Part shown: one piece after another, positions 51,205-59,641 of the stretch | Position numbering within the stretch: position 1 is the stretch's first letter | Layout: each line of letters begins with the position of its first letter | Source of the DNA: Hydrogenobacter sp. T-2 | Lineage (GTDB): Bacteria; Aquificota; Aquificia; Aquificales; Aquificaceae | Assembly (NCBI RefSeq): GCF_033971325.1 | Contig: NZ_CP117180.1 | Span: 998,041 to 1,062,040, forward strand | Length of the DNA: 64,000 nucleotides | Reading direction: 5' to 3' | The notes under the pieces: model-generated | The model's database searches: none | What the model was told of the DNA's origin: nothing | The model's input: only the letters and a program-made list of their open reading frames with translations | Position numbers and translations under genes: made by a program

Positions 51205-51213
51205 TGGTATAAT
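51205..51213 (+). promoter_or_regulatory. Extended -10 promoter of rpmI
   Basis: TG followed by one base and a perfect TATAAT (51208-51213) lies 20 bases before the rpmI ATG, with a GGAGG ribosome site between (51222-51226). No matching -35 is evident, as expected for an extended -10 type. Confidence 0.55.
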
Positions 51214-51233
51214 CTTTAGCCGGAGGTTTTAAT

Positions 51234-51437
51234 ATGGCGAAGGTTAAGATGAAAACTAACAGGTCTGCAAAGAAGAGGTTTAAGATAACCGCAACAGGAA
51301 AAATAAAGAGGCAAAAAGCAGGGGGTTCACACTACAACACGCATAAGGCAAAAGATAGAAAAAGAAGACTAAGAAAGGCAACCCTTGTCCACCCAAGCTG
51401 GGAAGACAAGGTAAAGGGAATGCTGAAAGAGTTTTAA
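51234..51437 (+). CDS. rpmI: 50S ribosomal protein L35
   Basis: The 67-residue basic protein has the L35 pattern: KMKTNRSAKKRFKITATGKIKRQKAG, then the His-rich middle and LRKATLVHPSWEDKVKGML. In many bacteria rpmI is followed by rplT and preceded by infC; here neither is present and the next gene is convergent, its stop overlapping by 4 bases. Confidence 0.96.
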   Translation: MAKVKMKTNRSAKKRFKITATGKIKRQKAGGSHYNTHKAKDRKRRLRKATLVHPSWEDKVKGMLKEF

Positions 51438-52690
51438 CTAAAGAGGTCTCTCCATAGACCTCTTGCCCACTCCTCATACCTTTTGGCGGTGCTCTCTTTT
51501 CTTTGGTTGTCCTCTCTGTGAGTTGGGACGAACCTCTTTGATACCGTATCGTATCTGAAGGCGGTTTCTGTCATTATGGCTTCTTTGTCGCTTACCATTG
51601 CGTAGCATATCATCTGCAGGTATTCTTCCTTTACCTCTTTGCCTTTCATCCTTGCGTTTATAATCTTTGCCACCATCTTGCCTTCTGAATGTGCTGCGTA
51701 TCCGCTCTTCGGCAGATAGCTTTGACATGCATCACCTATAACGAACACATTCTTCACAGAAGATTCAAAGGTTAAAGGATTGACTTCTACCCACTTTTGA
51801 CCCTTCCTCAAGAGCCCGGTTTTTTCAAGAAGACTGTTTGCCTTCATTGGTGGGATTATGTTTGCAAGATCATACTTGAAGTCTCCATGAGAAGTTTTCA
51901 CCATCCTTTTGTGAACATCTATATCTCTTACCTGTGCTGAGGTTATGTAGGTGGCTATGTCCTTATAGAGGTCATAGTAGGCGGATAGAAAGCCCTCTGA
52001 GTTTATTATGGGTCTTTCATTGGCATCAATAAAGTAAATATGAGCTTTTAGCTTGTTTTTCTTTATCATACTGGCTATTAGAGCTGCACGCTCATAAGGT
52101 GCTGGTGGGCATCTGTAAGGCGGTGGCGGAACTGTGATTAAAATATCACCCACTTCAAAGTCTTCTATAAGCCTCTTAAGATATATATGCTCTGAACCTG
52201 GTTTGAAGGCTGGAGGGTTGTAAACCAAGGAATCTTTATAAAAGGGTTTGTCTTCCACATCGTAGTCTATACCAGGAGAGAGCACAAGGTAGTCATAGGC
52301 TATATAACCAGAGGAAGTTCTCACGGCTTTTTTGTCAAGCTCCACACCAAGGATCTTGTCGTTTATGACTCTTACTCCATACCTTGTCTCTAACACATTG
52401 TAAGAAAAGCAAAGTGGCGTGAGCTCCATAAGACCGGTCAGAAAATGGTTTGACATGGGACAGGACATGAAAAAGGGTCTTTCCTCAATGAGCACCACAT
52501 CAAGGTTTGGGTTTTCCTTTTTCAGATACTTGGCGGTTGTAACGCCTCCATAGCCTCCGCCCACTACGACTACTTGAGCTTTTTGTCTTTTTTGCAGTTT
52601 TGCGTAAGCCATCAGTGGTGCGGTCAAGCCAAAGGCTACAGCTCCTCCTATCAACTCCCTTCTGTTAACACCTGACCACTGCTTGGACAT
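51434..52690 (-). CDS. Flavocytochrome c sulfide dehydrogenase-type flavoprotein 1 (FccB/SoxF-like)
   Basis: The 418-residue protein has a Tat-like signal (NRRELIGGAVAFGL), an N-terminal FAD site (VVVVGGGYGGVTTAKYLKKENP) and FccB features: FFMSCPMSN (the Cys that binds FAD covalently in Allochromatium), YRCPPAPYERA and GDACQSYLPKSGYAAHSEG, supplying both cysteines of the redox disulfide. It should oxidise sulfide in the periplasm. No cytochrome FccA partner is adjacent; instead it overlaps the Rieske gene by 26 bases. The ATG at 52690 is preferred to an upstream one. Confidence 0.87.
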   Translation of the reverse strand: MSKQWSGVNRRELIGGAVAFGLTAPLMAYAKLQKRQKAQVVVVGGGYGGVTTAKYLKKENPNLDVVLIEERPFFMSCPMSNHFLTGLMELTPLCFSYNVLETRYGVRVINDKILGVELDKKAVRTSSGYIAYDYLVLSPGIDYDVEDKPFYKDSLVYNPPAFKPGSEHIYLKRLIEDFEVGDILITVPPPPYRCPPAPYERAALIASMIKKNKLKAHIYFIDANERPIINSEGFLSAYYDLYKDIATYITSAQVRDIDVHKRMVKTSHGDFKYDLANIIPPMKANSLLEKTGLLRKGQKWVEVNPLTFESSVKNVFVIGDACQSYLPKSGYAAHSEGKMVAKIINARMKGKEVKEEYLQMICYAMVSDKEAIMTETAFRYDTVSKRFVPTHREDNQRKESTAKRYEEWARGLWRDLFS

Positions 52691-53384
52691 ATTTATCCAC
52701 CTCCATAACAATGCATTTATCTACAAGCTCTCTGGCTTTTGCGGTAGAGCCATACTGTTGTCTTAGTTCTGTTCTGTAGTTATCAAAAAATTGCTGAAAC
52801 TGGTCTCTGCCCAAGACGCCAACCGCATAAAAGTTTCCACCTTCTTCCTGAAGCACTATGGATGCGAGAGGAAAGTCCGCAGGACCGTCTATTACGCTAC
52901 CTCCTGCCTTAGGGTCATACAAGGCAAGATGAGCACAGCACTGGATTATTCCAGCCTTTTTTGTAGTCTCCGAAGGTGTGTCTGGTGGGTAATAGTTAAT
53001 AAAGGAATATTGTGGAGTTGGATAGCTCCACTGGTGGGCACATATGGCAGAGTAAGCAACTATGCTTTTCTTTGAGCCAACGCCACCACCCCACTGGTAG
53101 CTTTTACCATCTTTGAGCTTTATCTCTGCAGGTTGGACCGCTTCTCCGAGATTAAGTAGATAACAAGGAGTAGAAGCGTGCGGATAAAAGAATATGTAGC
53201 TTGCATGAGGCTTTATATCCTCTTCCTTCAGAGGAGTTCCGTCCTGTTTCACCAGAAGTGCCTTCTTGTATGCTTGAAACATACCATCCTTTTGCTGGGC
53301 AAGTGCCTGAGAGAAAAAGCTGGCGTCTATCATAGAAGCTACCGCGACAGTACCACAAGTCTTTATAAAATCCCTTCTATCCAT
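52665..53384 (-). CDS. Exported Rieske [2Fe-2S] protein
   Basis: The 239-residue protein has a Tat signal (DRRDFIKTCGTVAVAS) and a Rieske site of unusual spelling: box one CAHQW and box two CCAHLALYDPKAGGSVIDGPA, giving two Cys and two His ligands. The loop between the boxes is long (about 34 residues). It sits between and in the same direction as two FccB-like flavoproteins, so it may accept their electrons in place of a cytochrome, or belong to a sulfur-oxidising complex. A GAGGTG ribosome site precedes the ATG; a TATAAT is about 25 bases upstream. Confidence 0.85.
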   Translation of the reverse strand: MDRRDFIKTCGTVAVASMIDASFFSQALAQQKDGMFQAYKKALLVKQDGTPLKEEDIKPHASYIFFYPHASTPCYLLNLGEAVQPAEIKLKDGKSYQWGGGVGSKKSIVAYSAICAHQWSYPTPQYSFINYYPPDTPSETTKKAGIIQCCAHLALYDPKAGGSVIDGPADFPLASIVLQEEGGNFYAVGVLGRDQFQQFFDNYRTELRQQYGSTAKARELVDKCIVMEVDKYVQAVVRC

Positions 53385-53499
53385 ATGCTACACCTCTTTG
53401 GGTATTATTATAAACCTCTTGCTTTGGTATTTACGCAAATTCAGTACCATAAACAAAGAGGCTTGAAAACATAACTCCACACTTGAAAATTGTTCTCTT

Positions 53500-53517
53500 T
53501 TGCAACATATGTTGCAA
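53500..53517. promoter_or_regulatory. 18-bp perfect palindrome upstream of the Rieske-flavoprotein operon
   Basis: TTGCAACATATGTTGCAA is a perfect 18-base palindrome, about 116 bases upstream of the Rieske start and 25 bases past the end of the preceding flavoprotein gene. Its TTGCA/TGCAA ends also occur in the palindrome at 4089-4102, upstream of the other sulfur-type operon, but with a different centre. An operator is likely; the regulator is unknown. Confidence 0.45.
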
Positions 53518-53535
53518 CGGGGCAAAAATGCCCCG
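53518..53535 (-). terminator. GC-rich hairpin after flavoprotein 2
   Basis: CGGGGCA and TGCCCCG pair with an AAAA/TTTT loop just after the stop of the 53542 gene. No T run follows on the minus strand, so it could be an attenuator or processing site that lets some transcription through to the Rieske gene. Confidence 0.5.
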
Positions 53536-53541
53536 CTCTAA

Positions 53542-54870
53542 TCATACAAACATGTCCCTATATATTGCCCTTGCCCATTCGTATGTTGCCTTTGCGAGGG
53601 CTTCTGACCTTTCGTTTATGGTTCTGGGTCTTGGGACTATCTTGTTTTCTTGCTTGTTGTATTCGTAGCTCACATTTATAACTATCGCCTCCTGTGGAGA
53701 ACCGTTAACCATAGAGTAGCATGTATTGTCTGGTAGTGCAAGTGGTGCTTCTTTACCTGCTATCCTTGATGCTATCACTTTTGCCACTATCTTTCCTTGT
53801 GCGTTTGCTTGGTGTCCACTCTTGGGATATGCGGTTCCAAGAGCTGGAGATATAACGTCTCCCACAAGGAACACTCTTGGGTCTGCCTTTGCTTGGAAGG
53901 TAAGCGGGTCTTGGTCTGCCCAGCCTGTGAGTTTGCCCTCCTTGTCCTTCGCTATAAGGTCCGCCATCCATACAAGCTCTCCTGCCTGGTGAGGTGGAGA
54001 TATATTAGCATCAGTAAACTTAAAGTCTCCTGCGGTGGTCTTTATGACCTTATTTACTGGGTCAATCTCCTTTACGGAAGCCCTGGGCACATACTCAATA
54101 ATACCAAGATAAACCTGCTCAAAGGCTGCTCTAAAACCAGGGCCCTTGGGTGCTATATCTTCCTTGGGGTCAAGGACTATTACTCTACCCTTAACCTTGT
54201 TTCTCTTAAATACCTCTGCCACCATACAAGCTCTTTCGTATGGAGCTGGTGGACACCTGTAGGCACCTGGTGGGACCACTATGATAAAGTCTCCTTCTTC
54301 AAATTCGTGTATCTTTCTCTTAAGAGCCAAATGTTCAGAACCGGGTATATATGCAGGAGGGAAGTTGACCTTGGTAAGTCTTGCAAGCTCTCTGTTATCT
54401 CCAAACCATGCGGAATAGTTATACCTTATACCGGGTGCTAAAACAAGATAGTCATATTGTATATACCCTCTGGTGGTGTATACTCTTCTTTTGTCTCTCT
54501 CTATGGCTATAACCCTGTCGTTCATGAATGTATAGCCATATTTGGCTGCGGGTTGGAGATAATCGTGTTGTAGAAAATCAAGACCTACAAGGTCCGCAAG
54601 CCAGGGGTTGGATATGGGACAAGAGAAAAAGACAGGCCTTTGTTCTACTAAAATTACCTCTATGTTGGGGTTTTCCTTCTTTAGATATTTTGCCACCGTT
54701 AAACCGGCCCATCCACCACCGCATACAACTACTCTGTTGCCCTTTGGTGGAGGCATAAGAGCTTCCATCTTAACTACCCTTTCTGCTGCTGCAAAGACTG
54801 GTTGAGAGACTGCTCCAATGGCAATAGCTCCTACTCCTGCGGACTTTAAAAGGTCACGCCTTGTAATCAT
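53542..54870 (-). CDS. Flavocytochrome c sulfide dehydrogenase-type flavoprotein 2 (paralogue)
   Basis: The 442-residue paralogue of the 51434 gene has a Tat signal (TRRDLLKSAGVGAIAIG), FAD site VVVCGGGWAGLTVAKYLKKENP, the covalent-FAD Cys position (FFSCPISN) and YRCPPAPYERA. The region holding the second redox Cys reads GDVISPALGTAYPKSGHQANAQG and lacks that Cys, unlike paralogue 1. It may therefore not perform the standard disulfide-mediated sulfide oxidation. It has its own promoter (54901-54930) and a GGAGG site. Confidence 0.86.
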   Translation of the reverse strand: MITRRDLLKSAGVGAIAIGAVSQPVFAAAERVVKMEALMPPPKGNRVVVCGGGWAGLTVAKYLKKENPNIEVILVEQRPVFFSCPISNPWLADLVGLDFLQHDYLQPAAKYGYTFMNDRVIAIERDKRRVYTTRGYIQYDYLVLAPGIRYNYSAWFGDNRELARLTKVNFPPAYIPGSEHLALKRKIHEFEEGDFIIVVPPGAYRCPPAPYERACMVAEVFKRNKVKGRVIVLDPKEDIAPKGPGFRAAFEQVYLGIIEYVPRASVKEIDPVNKVIKTTAGDFKFTDANISPPHQAGELVWMADLIAKDKEGKLTGWADQDPLTFQAKADPRVFLVGDVISPALGTAYPKSGHQANAQGKIVAKVIASRIAGKEAPLALPDNTCYSMVNGSPQEAIVINVSYEYNKQENKIVPRPRTINERSEALAKATYEWARAIYRDMFV

Positions 54871-54900
54871 ACTACACCTCCCTTAAAGGATTTGGTTAAG

Positions 54901-54930
54901 ATCATAAACCTTTAAAAGTGAACCTGTCAA
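54901..54930 (-). promoter_or_regulatory. Promoter of flavoprotein 2
   Basis: On the minus strand TTGACA (54930-54925) and TATGAT (54906-54901) are separated by 18 bases, 30 bases before the ATG at 54870. The -35 is perfect and the -10 matches five of six. Confidence 0.72.
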
Positions 54931-55007
54931 TAAGAAGATGTGAAGTCAATTATTAATTTTTCTTATTTAAGCTAATTCTTATAAGCTTATGCTCCAATGA
55001 AGAATAC

Positions 55008-55036
55008 TTAACAAAATTTAAACAGTTGCGTATATT
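55008..55036 (+). promoter_or_regulatory. Promoter of ilvB
   Basis: TTAACA (55008-55013) and TATATT (55031-55036) are separated by 17 bases, 35 bases before the ilvB ATG, which has a GGAGG site. No leader peptide or T-box-like structure was seen between. The divergent flavoprotein promoter is about 80 bases away. Confidence 0.65.
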
Positions 55037-55071
55037 TTATATCTTTACAGATTCTGAAACGGAGGTTTGAT

Positions 55072-56826
55072 ATGCTACGAAAGGGTGCGGATATTGTTAT
55101 ACAAACCCTAAAGGAAGAAGGTGTGGAAATTGTTTTCGGTCATCCCGGTGGTGCCATAATGGAAGTCTACGATGCCCTCTATAGAGATGGTGGAATAAGA
55201 CACATCTTGGCAAGACACGAGCAAGGTGCAGGACATATGGCAGAAGGCTATGCCAAGGCAACGGGCAAAGTTGGTGTTGCCATGTCTACCTCTGGACCTG
55301 GTGCCACAAATTTAGTGACCGCTATAGCGGACGCCTATATGGACTCTGTTCCTGTGGTCTTTATAACCGGTCAAGTTCCAACCCATCTTATAGGCAATGA
55401 CGCCTTTCAGGAAGTGGATATAGTAGGCATAACAAGACCTATAACCAAGCATAACTTTTTGGTAAAAGGCATAGAGGAGCTTCCCCTTGCCATCCGTCAA
55501 GCCTTCTACATAGCAAGGACTGGAAGACCAGGACCGGTGCTTGTGGATATTCCAAAGGACATTACCCAAAAGCTCAGCGATGTGTCAATTCCTTCCCTTG
55601 AGGAGTTAAAGGAATCCCTCCCTGGCTACAGACCACACCTTGAGGGCAACCTTCAGCAGATAAGAAAGGCGGTAAGGCTCATAATGGAAGCTAAAAGACC
55701 AGTTCTATATGTAGGTGGCGGAGCAGTTCAGGCAGAGGCACAAAAGGAGCTGGTGGAACTTGCGGAGCTTATGAAGATACCAGTGGCCACCACCAATATG
55801 GGTAAGGGTGCCTTTCCAGAGCTCCATCCTCTGGCTCTCCACATGCTTGGAATGCACGGCACATATTACGCCAATATGGCGGTATATAACTGCGACCTAC
55901 TTATAGCGGTAGGTGCGCGCTTTGACGACAGAGTTACAGGAAAGGTAGAAGAATTTGCTCCTCAGGCAAAGATAATCCACATAGACATAGACCCAGCCTC
56001 TATCTCAAAGAACATAGTGGTGGATGTGCCAATAGTGGGTGATGTGAAAATAGTCCTAAGGAAGCTCCTTGAGGAAATAAAGAGAGAAGGCGCAAAGCTC
56101 TATTTTCCAGAAGAAAGACAAAAATGGCTTGAGCGTATAGAGGGCTGGAAGAAAAAGCATCCTCTCACCTATAGAAAATCCAACACGGTTATAAAACCCC
56201 AGTATGTAATAGAGCAAATATACGAAGCGACAAAGGGCGATGCCATAATTTCCACAGGTGTGGGACAGCATCAAATGTGGTCTGCAATGTTTTATAAGTA
56301 TTCTTTCCCAAGGCAGTTTATAAACTCTGGTGGTCTTGGGACAATGGGCTTTGGCTTTCCTGCAGGCATTGGGGCAAAGCTGGGTAGACCAGACAAGGAG
56401 GTGTTTGTAATAGACGGAGATGGCTCTTTTATGATGACCATGCAGGAGCTTATAACTGCGGTGCAATACAAGGTGCCAGTGAAGGTTGCCATAATAAACA
56501 ATGGATATCTTGGTATGGTAAGGCAGTGGCAAGAACTATTCTACGAGAGAAGATACTCAGAAGTAGACCTTTCTATTCAGCCTGATTTTGTAAAACTGGC
56601 GGAAGCCTGTGGTGCGGTGGGCTTTAGGGCGGAAAAACCCTCAGAGGTGAGAGAAATAATAGAAGAGGCTCTCAAAATCCAAGACAGACCAGTTATAATG
56701 GACTTCCATGTGGACAGGGAAGAGAACGTGCTTCCTATGGTTCCTGCAGGAAAGTCTTACAGAGATATGATATTAGAAGATGGCAAAAAGGCTGTAGAAG
56801 CAGAGACCATGTATTTAGTAGGCTAA
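55072..56826 (+). CDS. ilvB: Acetolactate synthase large subunit
   Basis: The 584-residue ThDP enzyme condenses pyruvate with pyruvate or 2-oxobutyrate for branched amino acids. Features: [16 protein letters not shown], the catalytic Glu in [19 protein letters not shown], the STSGPGATN loop, [20 protein letters not shown] and the ThDP site [17 protein letters not shown]...[16 protein letters not shown]. It leads the ilvB-ilvH unit and has its own promoter. Confidence 0.97.
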   Translation: MLRKGADIVIQTLKEEGVEIVFGHPGGAIMEVYDALYRDGGIRHILARHEQGAGHMAEGYAKATGKVGVAMSTSGPGATNLVTAIADAYMDSVPVVFITGQVPTHLIGNDAFQEVDIVGITRPITKHNFLVKGIEELPLAIRQAFYIARTGRPGPVLVDIPKDITQKLSDVSIPSLEELKESLPGYRPHLEGNLQQIRKAVRLIMEAKRPVLYVGGGAVQAEAQKELVELAELMKIPVATTNMGKGAFPELHPLALHMLGMHGTYYANMAVYNCDLLIAVGARFDDRVTGKVEEFAPQAKIIHIDIDPASISKNIVVDVPIVGDVKIVLRKLLEEIKREGAKLYFPEERQKWLERIEGWKKKHPLTYRKSNTVIKPQYVIEQIYEATKGDAIISTGVGQHQMWSAMFYKYSFPRQFINSGGLGTMGFGFPAGIGAKLGRPDKEVFVIDGDGSFMMTMQELITAVQYKVPVKVAIINNGYLGMVRQWQELFYERRYSEVDLSIQPDFVKLAEACGAVGFRAEKPSEVREIIEEALKIQDRPVIMDFHVDREENVLPMVPAGKSYRDMILEDGKKAVEAETMYLVG

Positions 56827-56838
56827 AGGAGGTAAAAG

Positions 56839-57414
56839 ATGGCAGACACCATCGGAAGTGCTGAGCTTAATGCGGTAAAAACTCCCATCTTCAGGGAGGT
56901 GAAAAAGGGAGAAGTGCGTAAGCACATAATAACCCTTACTGTGCGTAATGAGCTTGGTGTTCTTGCTCGCATTGCAACCCTTATAGCAGGCAAGGGATAC
57001 AACATAGAAGACCTTTCTGTGGGAGAAACTCACGAAAAGGGCATCTCTCGTATGACCCTTGAAGTAATAGGCGATGATGTGGTAATAGACCAAGTGGTAA
57101 AACAGCTTAGAAAACTCATAGATACCATAAAGGTAAAAGACTTAACAGACACGCCTCATGTGGAAAGAGAGCTTGCACTTATAAAGGTTCATACCGCCAC
57201 ACCGAGGGCAAGGGACGAGGTGCTTAGGCTCGTAGAGATATTCAGGTGCAGGATAGTAGATGTTTCTCCAGAAACTTACAGCGTTGAGATAACAGGAACA
57301 GAGGATAAGGTCAACGCCTTTATAGAACTTGTTAGACCCTTTGGCATAAAGGAGATGGCAAGGACGGGCAAAGTAGCCATGAAAAGAGAAAGCATACCTC
57401 AAGAGGAGGAATGA
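56839..57414 (+). CDS. ilvH: Acetolactate synthase regulatory (small) subunit
   Basis: The 191-residue protein has the ACT domain (HIITLTVRNELGVLARIATLIAGKGYNIEDLSVGETHEKGISRMTL) that binds valine for feedback inhibition, and a C-terminal domain from ELALIKVHT. An N-terminal extension of about 25 residues precedes the ACT domain. It lies 12 bases after ilvB and overlaps the nucleotidyltransferase gene by 4 bases. Confidence 0.96.
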   Translation: MADTIGSAELNAVKTPIFREVKKGEVRKHIITLTVRNELGVLARIATLIAGKGYNIEDLSVGETHEKGISRMTLEVIGDDVVIDQVVKQLRKLIDTIKVKDLTDTPHVERELALIKVHTATPRARDEVLRLVEIFRCRIVDVSPETYSVEITGTEDKVNAFIELVRPFGIKEMARTGKVAMKRESIPQEEE

Positions 57415-57716
57415 ATTTAAGGCTATCAGAGGAAGAAATAAAAGCCATAAAGGAAACTGCCTATGAAGTTTTTGACAGAGATGTGGAAATCGTTCTCTTT
57501 GGCTCAAGGCTTGACCCAAACAGACGCGGTGGAGATATAGACCTTTTGGTTAAAACCTCTATGACGCCTAAGGAGTTTGTCGAGAAAAAGTTTGAATTTA
57601 TATATAAACTTTGGCAGAGGATAGGACAGCAGAAGATTGACGCGGTTTACTATAACCCAGAAAAGGGAGAGCTACCAATTCACAAGAAAGCCCTTGCGGA
57701 AGGCATAAAGCTATGA
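57411..57716 (+). CDS. MNT-type minimal nucleotidyltransferase (MntA antitoxin-like)
   Basis: The 101-residue protein has the Pol-beta-type motif GSRLDPNRRGGDIDLLV (Gly-Ser, then Asp-x-Asp) near residues 30-47. In MNT/HEPN modules this enzyme neutralises the HEPN toxin by adding AMP. It overlaps the ilvH stop (ATGA) and is itself followed by a HEPN gene with a 4-base overlap, so the module is translated with the ilv operon. Confidence 0.85.
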   Translation: MNLRLSEEEIKAIKETAYEVFDRDVEIVLFGSRLDPNRRGGDIDLLVKTSMTPKEFVEKKFEFIYKLWQRIGQQKIDAVYYNPEKGELPIHKKALAEGIKL

Positions 57717-58159
57717 AGGAAGAGCGTTCATACTATCTTGAAGCCTGTGGGAGGAATGTGGAATTTTTGGAAAAACTTGAAGAGAAAATTTCTCACTTGT
57801 TTCCTTTGAAAAGCTACTACAATACGGAAGTTGAGAGCAAAGTTTTCATAGATGCCTCTATATACAGGATAGCAAAGCTACAAGAACTCCTTGGGAAACC
57901 ACTCAGAATTTATCTAAGAAAAGTAGGCTACGATGTGGATGTTATGTATCCTATAGATATGATAAACCTTGCGGAGAAATTAGGCATAGTTGACTCTTTA
58001 AAGGAGTGGTTTGAGTTAAGGGAGCTCAGAAATGCGGTCAATCACGATTATAGCCTACTTGAAGAAGAGCTGGTAGAGACTATAAATAGAATATTCAGCA
58101 AGAGGCAGTCTTTAATCAAAATCTACGAAAGGCTCAAAGCCAAGATTGAATTAGAATAG
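57713..58159 (+). CDS. HEPN-domain protein (HepT-like RNase toxin candidate)
   Basis: The 148-residue helical protein carries the HEPN catalytic signature Rx4H followed by Tyr (RNAVNHDY, around residue 105), the RNase site of HepT toxins and also the Tyr that MntA modifies with AMP. It is longer than many HepT proteins, with an N-terminal helical part. It is the partner of the upstream nucleotidyltransferase; pepA follows. Confidence 0.85.
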   Translation: MKEERSYYLEACGRNVEFLEKLEEKISHLFPLKSYYNTEVESKVFIDASIYRIAKLQELLGKPLRIYLRKVGYDVDVMYPIDMINLAEKLGIVDSLKEWFELRELRNAVNHDYSLLEEELVETINRIFSKRQSLIKIYERLKAKIELE

Positions 58160-58180
58160 TTATATCTCTGGAGGTGAAAG

Positions 58181-59641
58181 ATGAAAGTAGAAGCAAGAGA
58201 GTTTAAAGTAGAGGAAGTAAAAGAACCTATCGCCATCTTTCTCTTTGAAGATGACAGAGAAAACCTTAATTTTCTTGGTTCTCTTAGAGGACAAGTGGAG
58301 AAGATGCTTTCTGCGGAGGACTTTAAGGGTAAAGAGGAGACCCTTGCAAAGGTTAGCCTGTTGGTGGGCGATGATGTAAGGGTCTTTTATGCGGTAGGGC
58401 TTGGGAAGAAGGAAAAGGCAGGTGAGGATAGCTACAGGATTGCTTCCGCCTTAGCCTCTAAGAGGGCAAACAAGGACAAGTTCAAAACTCTGCACATATA
58501 TGCGGGAAGCCTTGACTATAGGCTCAGTAAGGCGATTACTGAGGGTGCAATCCTTGGAAGCTACCGTTTTGATAAGTATAAGACAAAGAAGGAGGGGGAG
58601 AAGGACCAAAAACTTGAGGAGGTTTATATACACGGCGCGGACTCAAGGACGGTGGAAGTGGGGAAGGTTTTCGCTCAGGCACAGAACTTTACAAGAGACC
58701 TTGTAAATGAGCCTGGAAATGTCATAAACCCTATAAGCCTTGCGGATATCGCACAAAGGGTCGCACAGGAGTATGGGCTTGAGTGTAAGGTATACGATGA
58801 GAAGGAAATTCAGGAGATGGGTATGCAAGCCTTGTGGAGCGTAGGAAAGGGTTCCGCAACTCCGCCGAGGTTTGTCCATATGGTATACAGACCTCAGGGT
58901 GAGCCAAAGGAGAAAATTGCCATAGTGGGTAAGGGGCTTACCTTTGACAGCGGTGGGCTTAACATAAAGACTGGAGACTACATGAGAACCATGAAGATGG
59001 ACAAGTCTGGTGCCTGTGCGGTTATAGGAATAATGAAAGCACTTGCACAGTTAAAGCCTCAAGTGGAAGTGCATGGCATCTTTGGTGCTGCGGAGAATAT
59101 GCCAAGCGGGACTGCCTACAGACCCGATGACATAATAAGGGCTATGAACGGAAAAACCATAGAGATAGACAATACGGATGCGGAGGGAAGGGTAACCCTT
59201 GCGGACGCCCTGTCTTACGCCTCAAAGCTTGGAGTGTCAAGAATAATAGACATGGCAACACTGACTGGTGCCTGTATGGTAGCCCTTGGAGAATACACTG
59301 CGGGGTTGTTTACCAATGATGATGAGTTTGGGGAGGAAATTCTAAGCCTTTCAAAACTTACAGGAGAAGGCATGTGGAAACTACCCATGGATGACAAAAG
59401 ACTTAGAGAAAAGATAAAGAAAGGTGAAGGCGATGTGCTTAACTCTGGAGGTCGCTACGGAGGTGCCATAACTGCTGCCATGTTCCTTGAGGAGTTTGTG
59501 GGTGAGGGAATAAAGTGGGTGCATCTTGACATTGCAGGACCTGCACATCTAAGAGAGGAGTTCTCCTACTATTCAAAGGGTGGCACAGGCTTTGGCGTGA
59601 GGACATGCTTGGAGTATATTCTTAAACTTAGTGAAAGATGA
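58181..59641 (+). CDS. pepA: Leucyl aminopeptidase
   Basis: The 486-residue M17 peptidase has the two-metal site: VGKGLTFDSGGLNIKTGDYMRTMKMDKSGAC (Lys, Asp and Arg/Lys) and NTDAEGRVTLADALSYA (Asp, Glu, catalytic Arg), after the N-terminal macro-like domain. It releases N-terminal residues from peptides; some members also bind DNA. A GGAGG site precedes the ATG. Its 3' end overlaps the flavoprotein gene by 4 bases. Confidence 0.96.
   Translation: MKVEAREFKVEEVKEPIAIFLFEDDRENLNFLGSLRGQVEKMLSAEDFKGKEETLAKVSLLVGDDVRVFYAVGLGKKEKAGEDSYRIASALASKRANKDKFKTLHIYAGSLDYRLSKAITEGAILGSYRFDKYKTKKEGEKDQKLEEVYIHGADSRTVEVGKVFAQAQNFTRDLVNEPGNVINPISLADIAQRVAQEYGLECKVYDEKEIQEMGMQALWSVGKGSATPPRFVHMVYRPQGEPKEKIAIVGKGLTFDSGGLNIKTGDYMRTMKMDKSGACAVIGIMKALAQLKPQVEVHGIFGAAENMPSGTAYRPDDIIRAMNGKTIEIDNTDAEGRVTLADALSYASKLGVSRIIDMATLTGACMVALGEYTAGLFTNDDEFGEEILSLSKLTGEGMWKLPMDDKRLREKIKKGEGDVLNSGGRYGGAITAAMFLEEFVGEGIKWVHLDIAGPAHLREEFSYYSKGGTGFGVRTCLEYILKLSER

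Noticed and set aside
51441-51464. AAGAGGTC/GACCTCTT hairpin as a terminator between rpmI and flavoprotein 1
   Set aside because: It lies within the flavoprotein C-terminal codons and has no T run on either strand.
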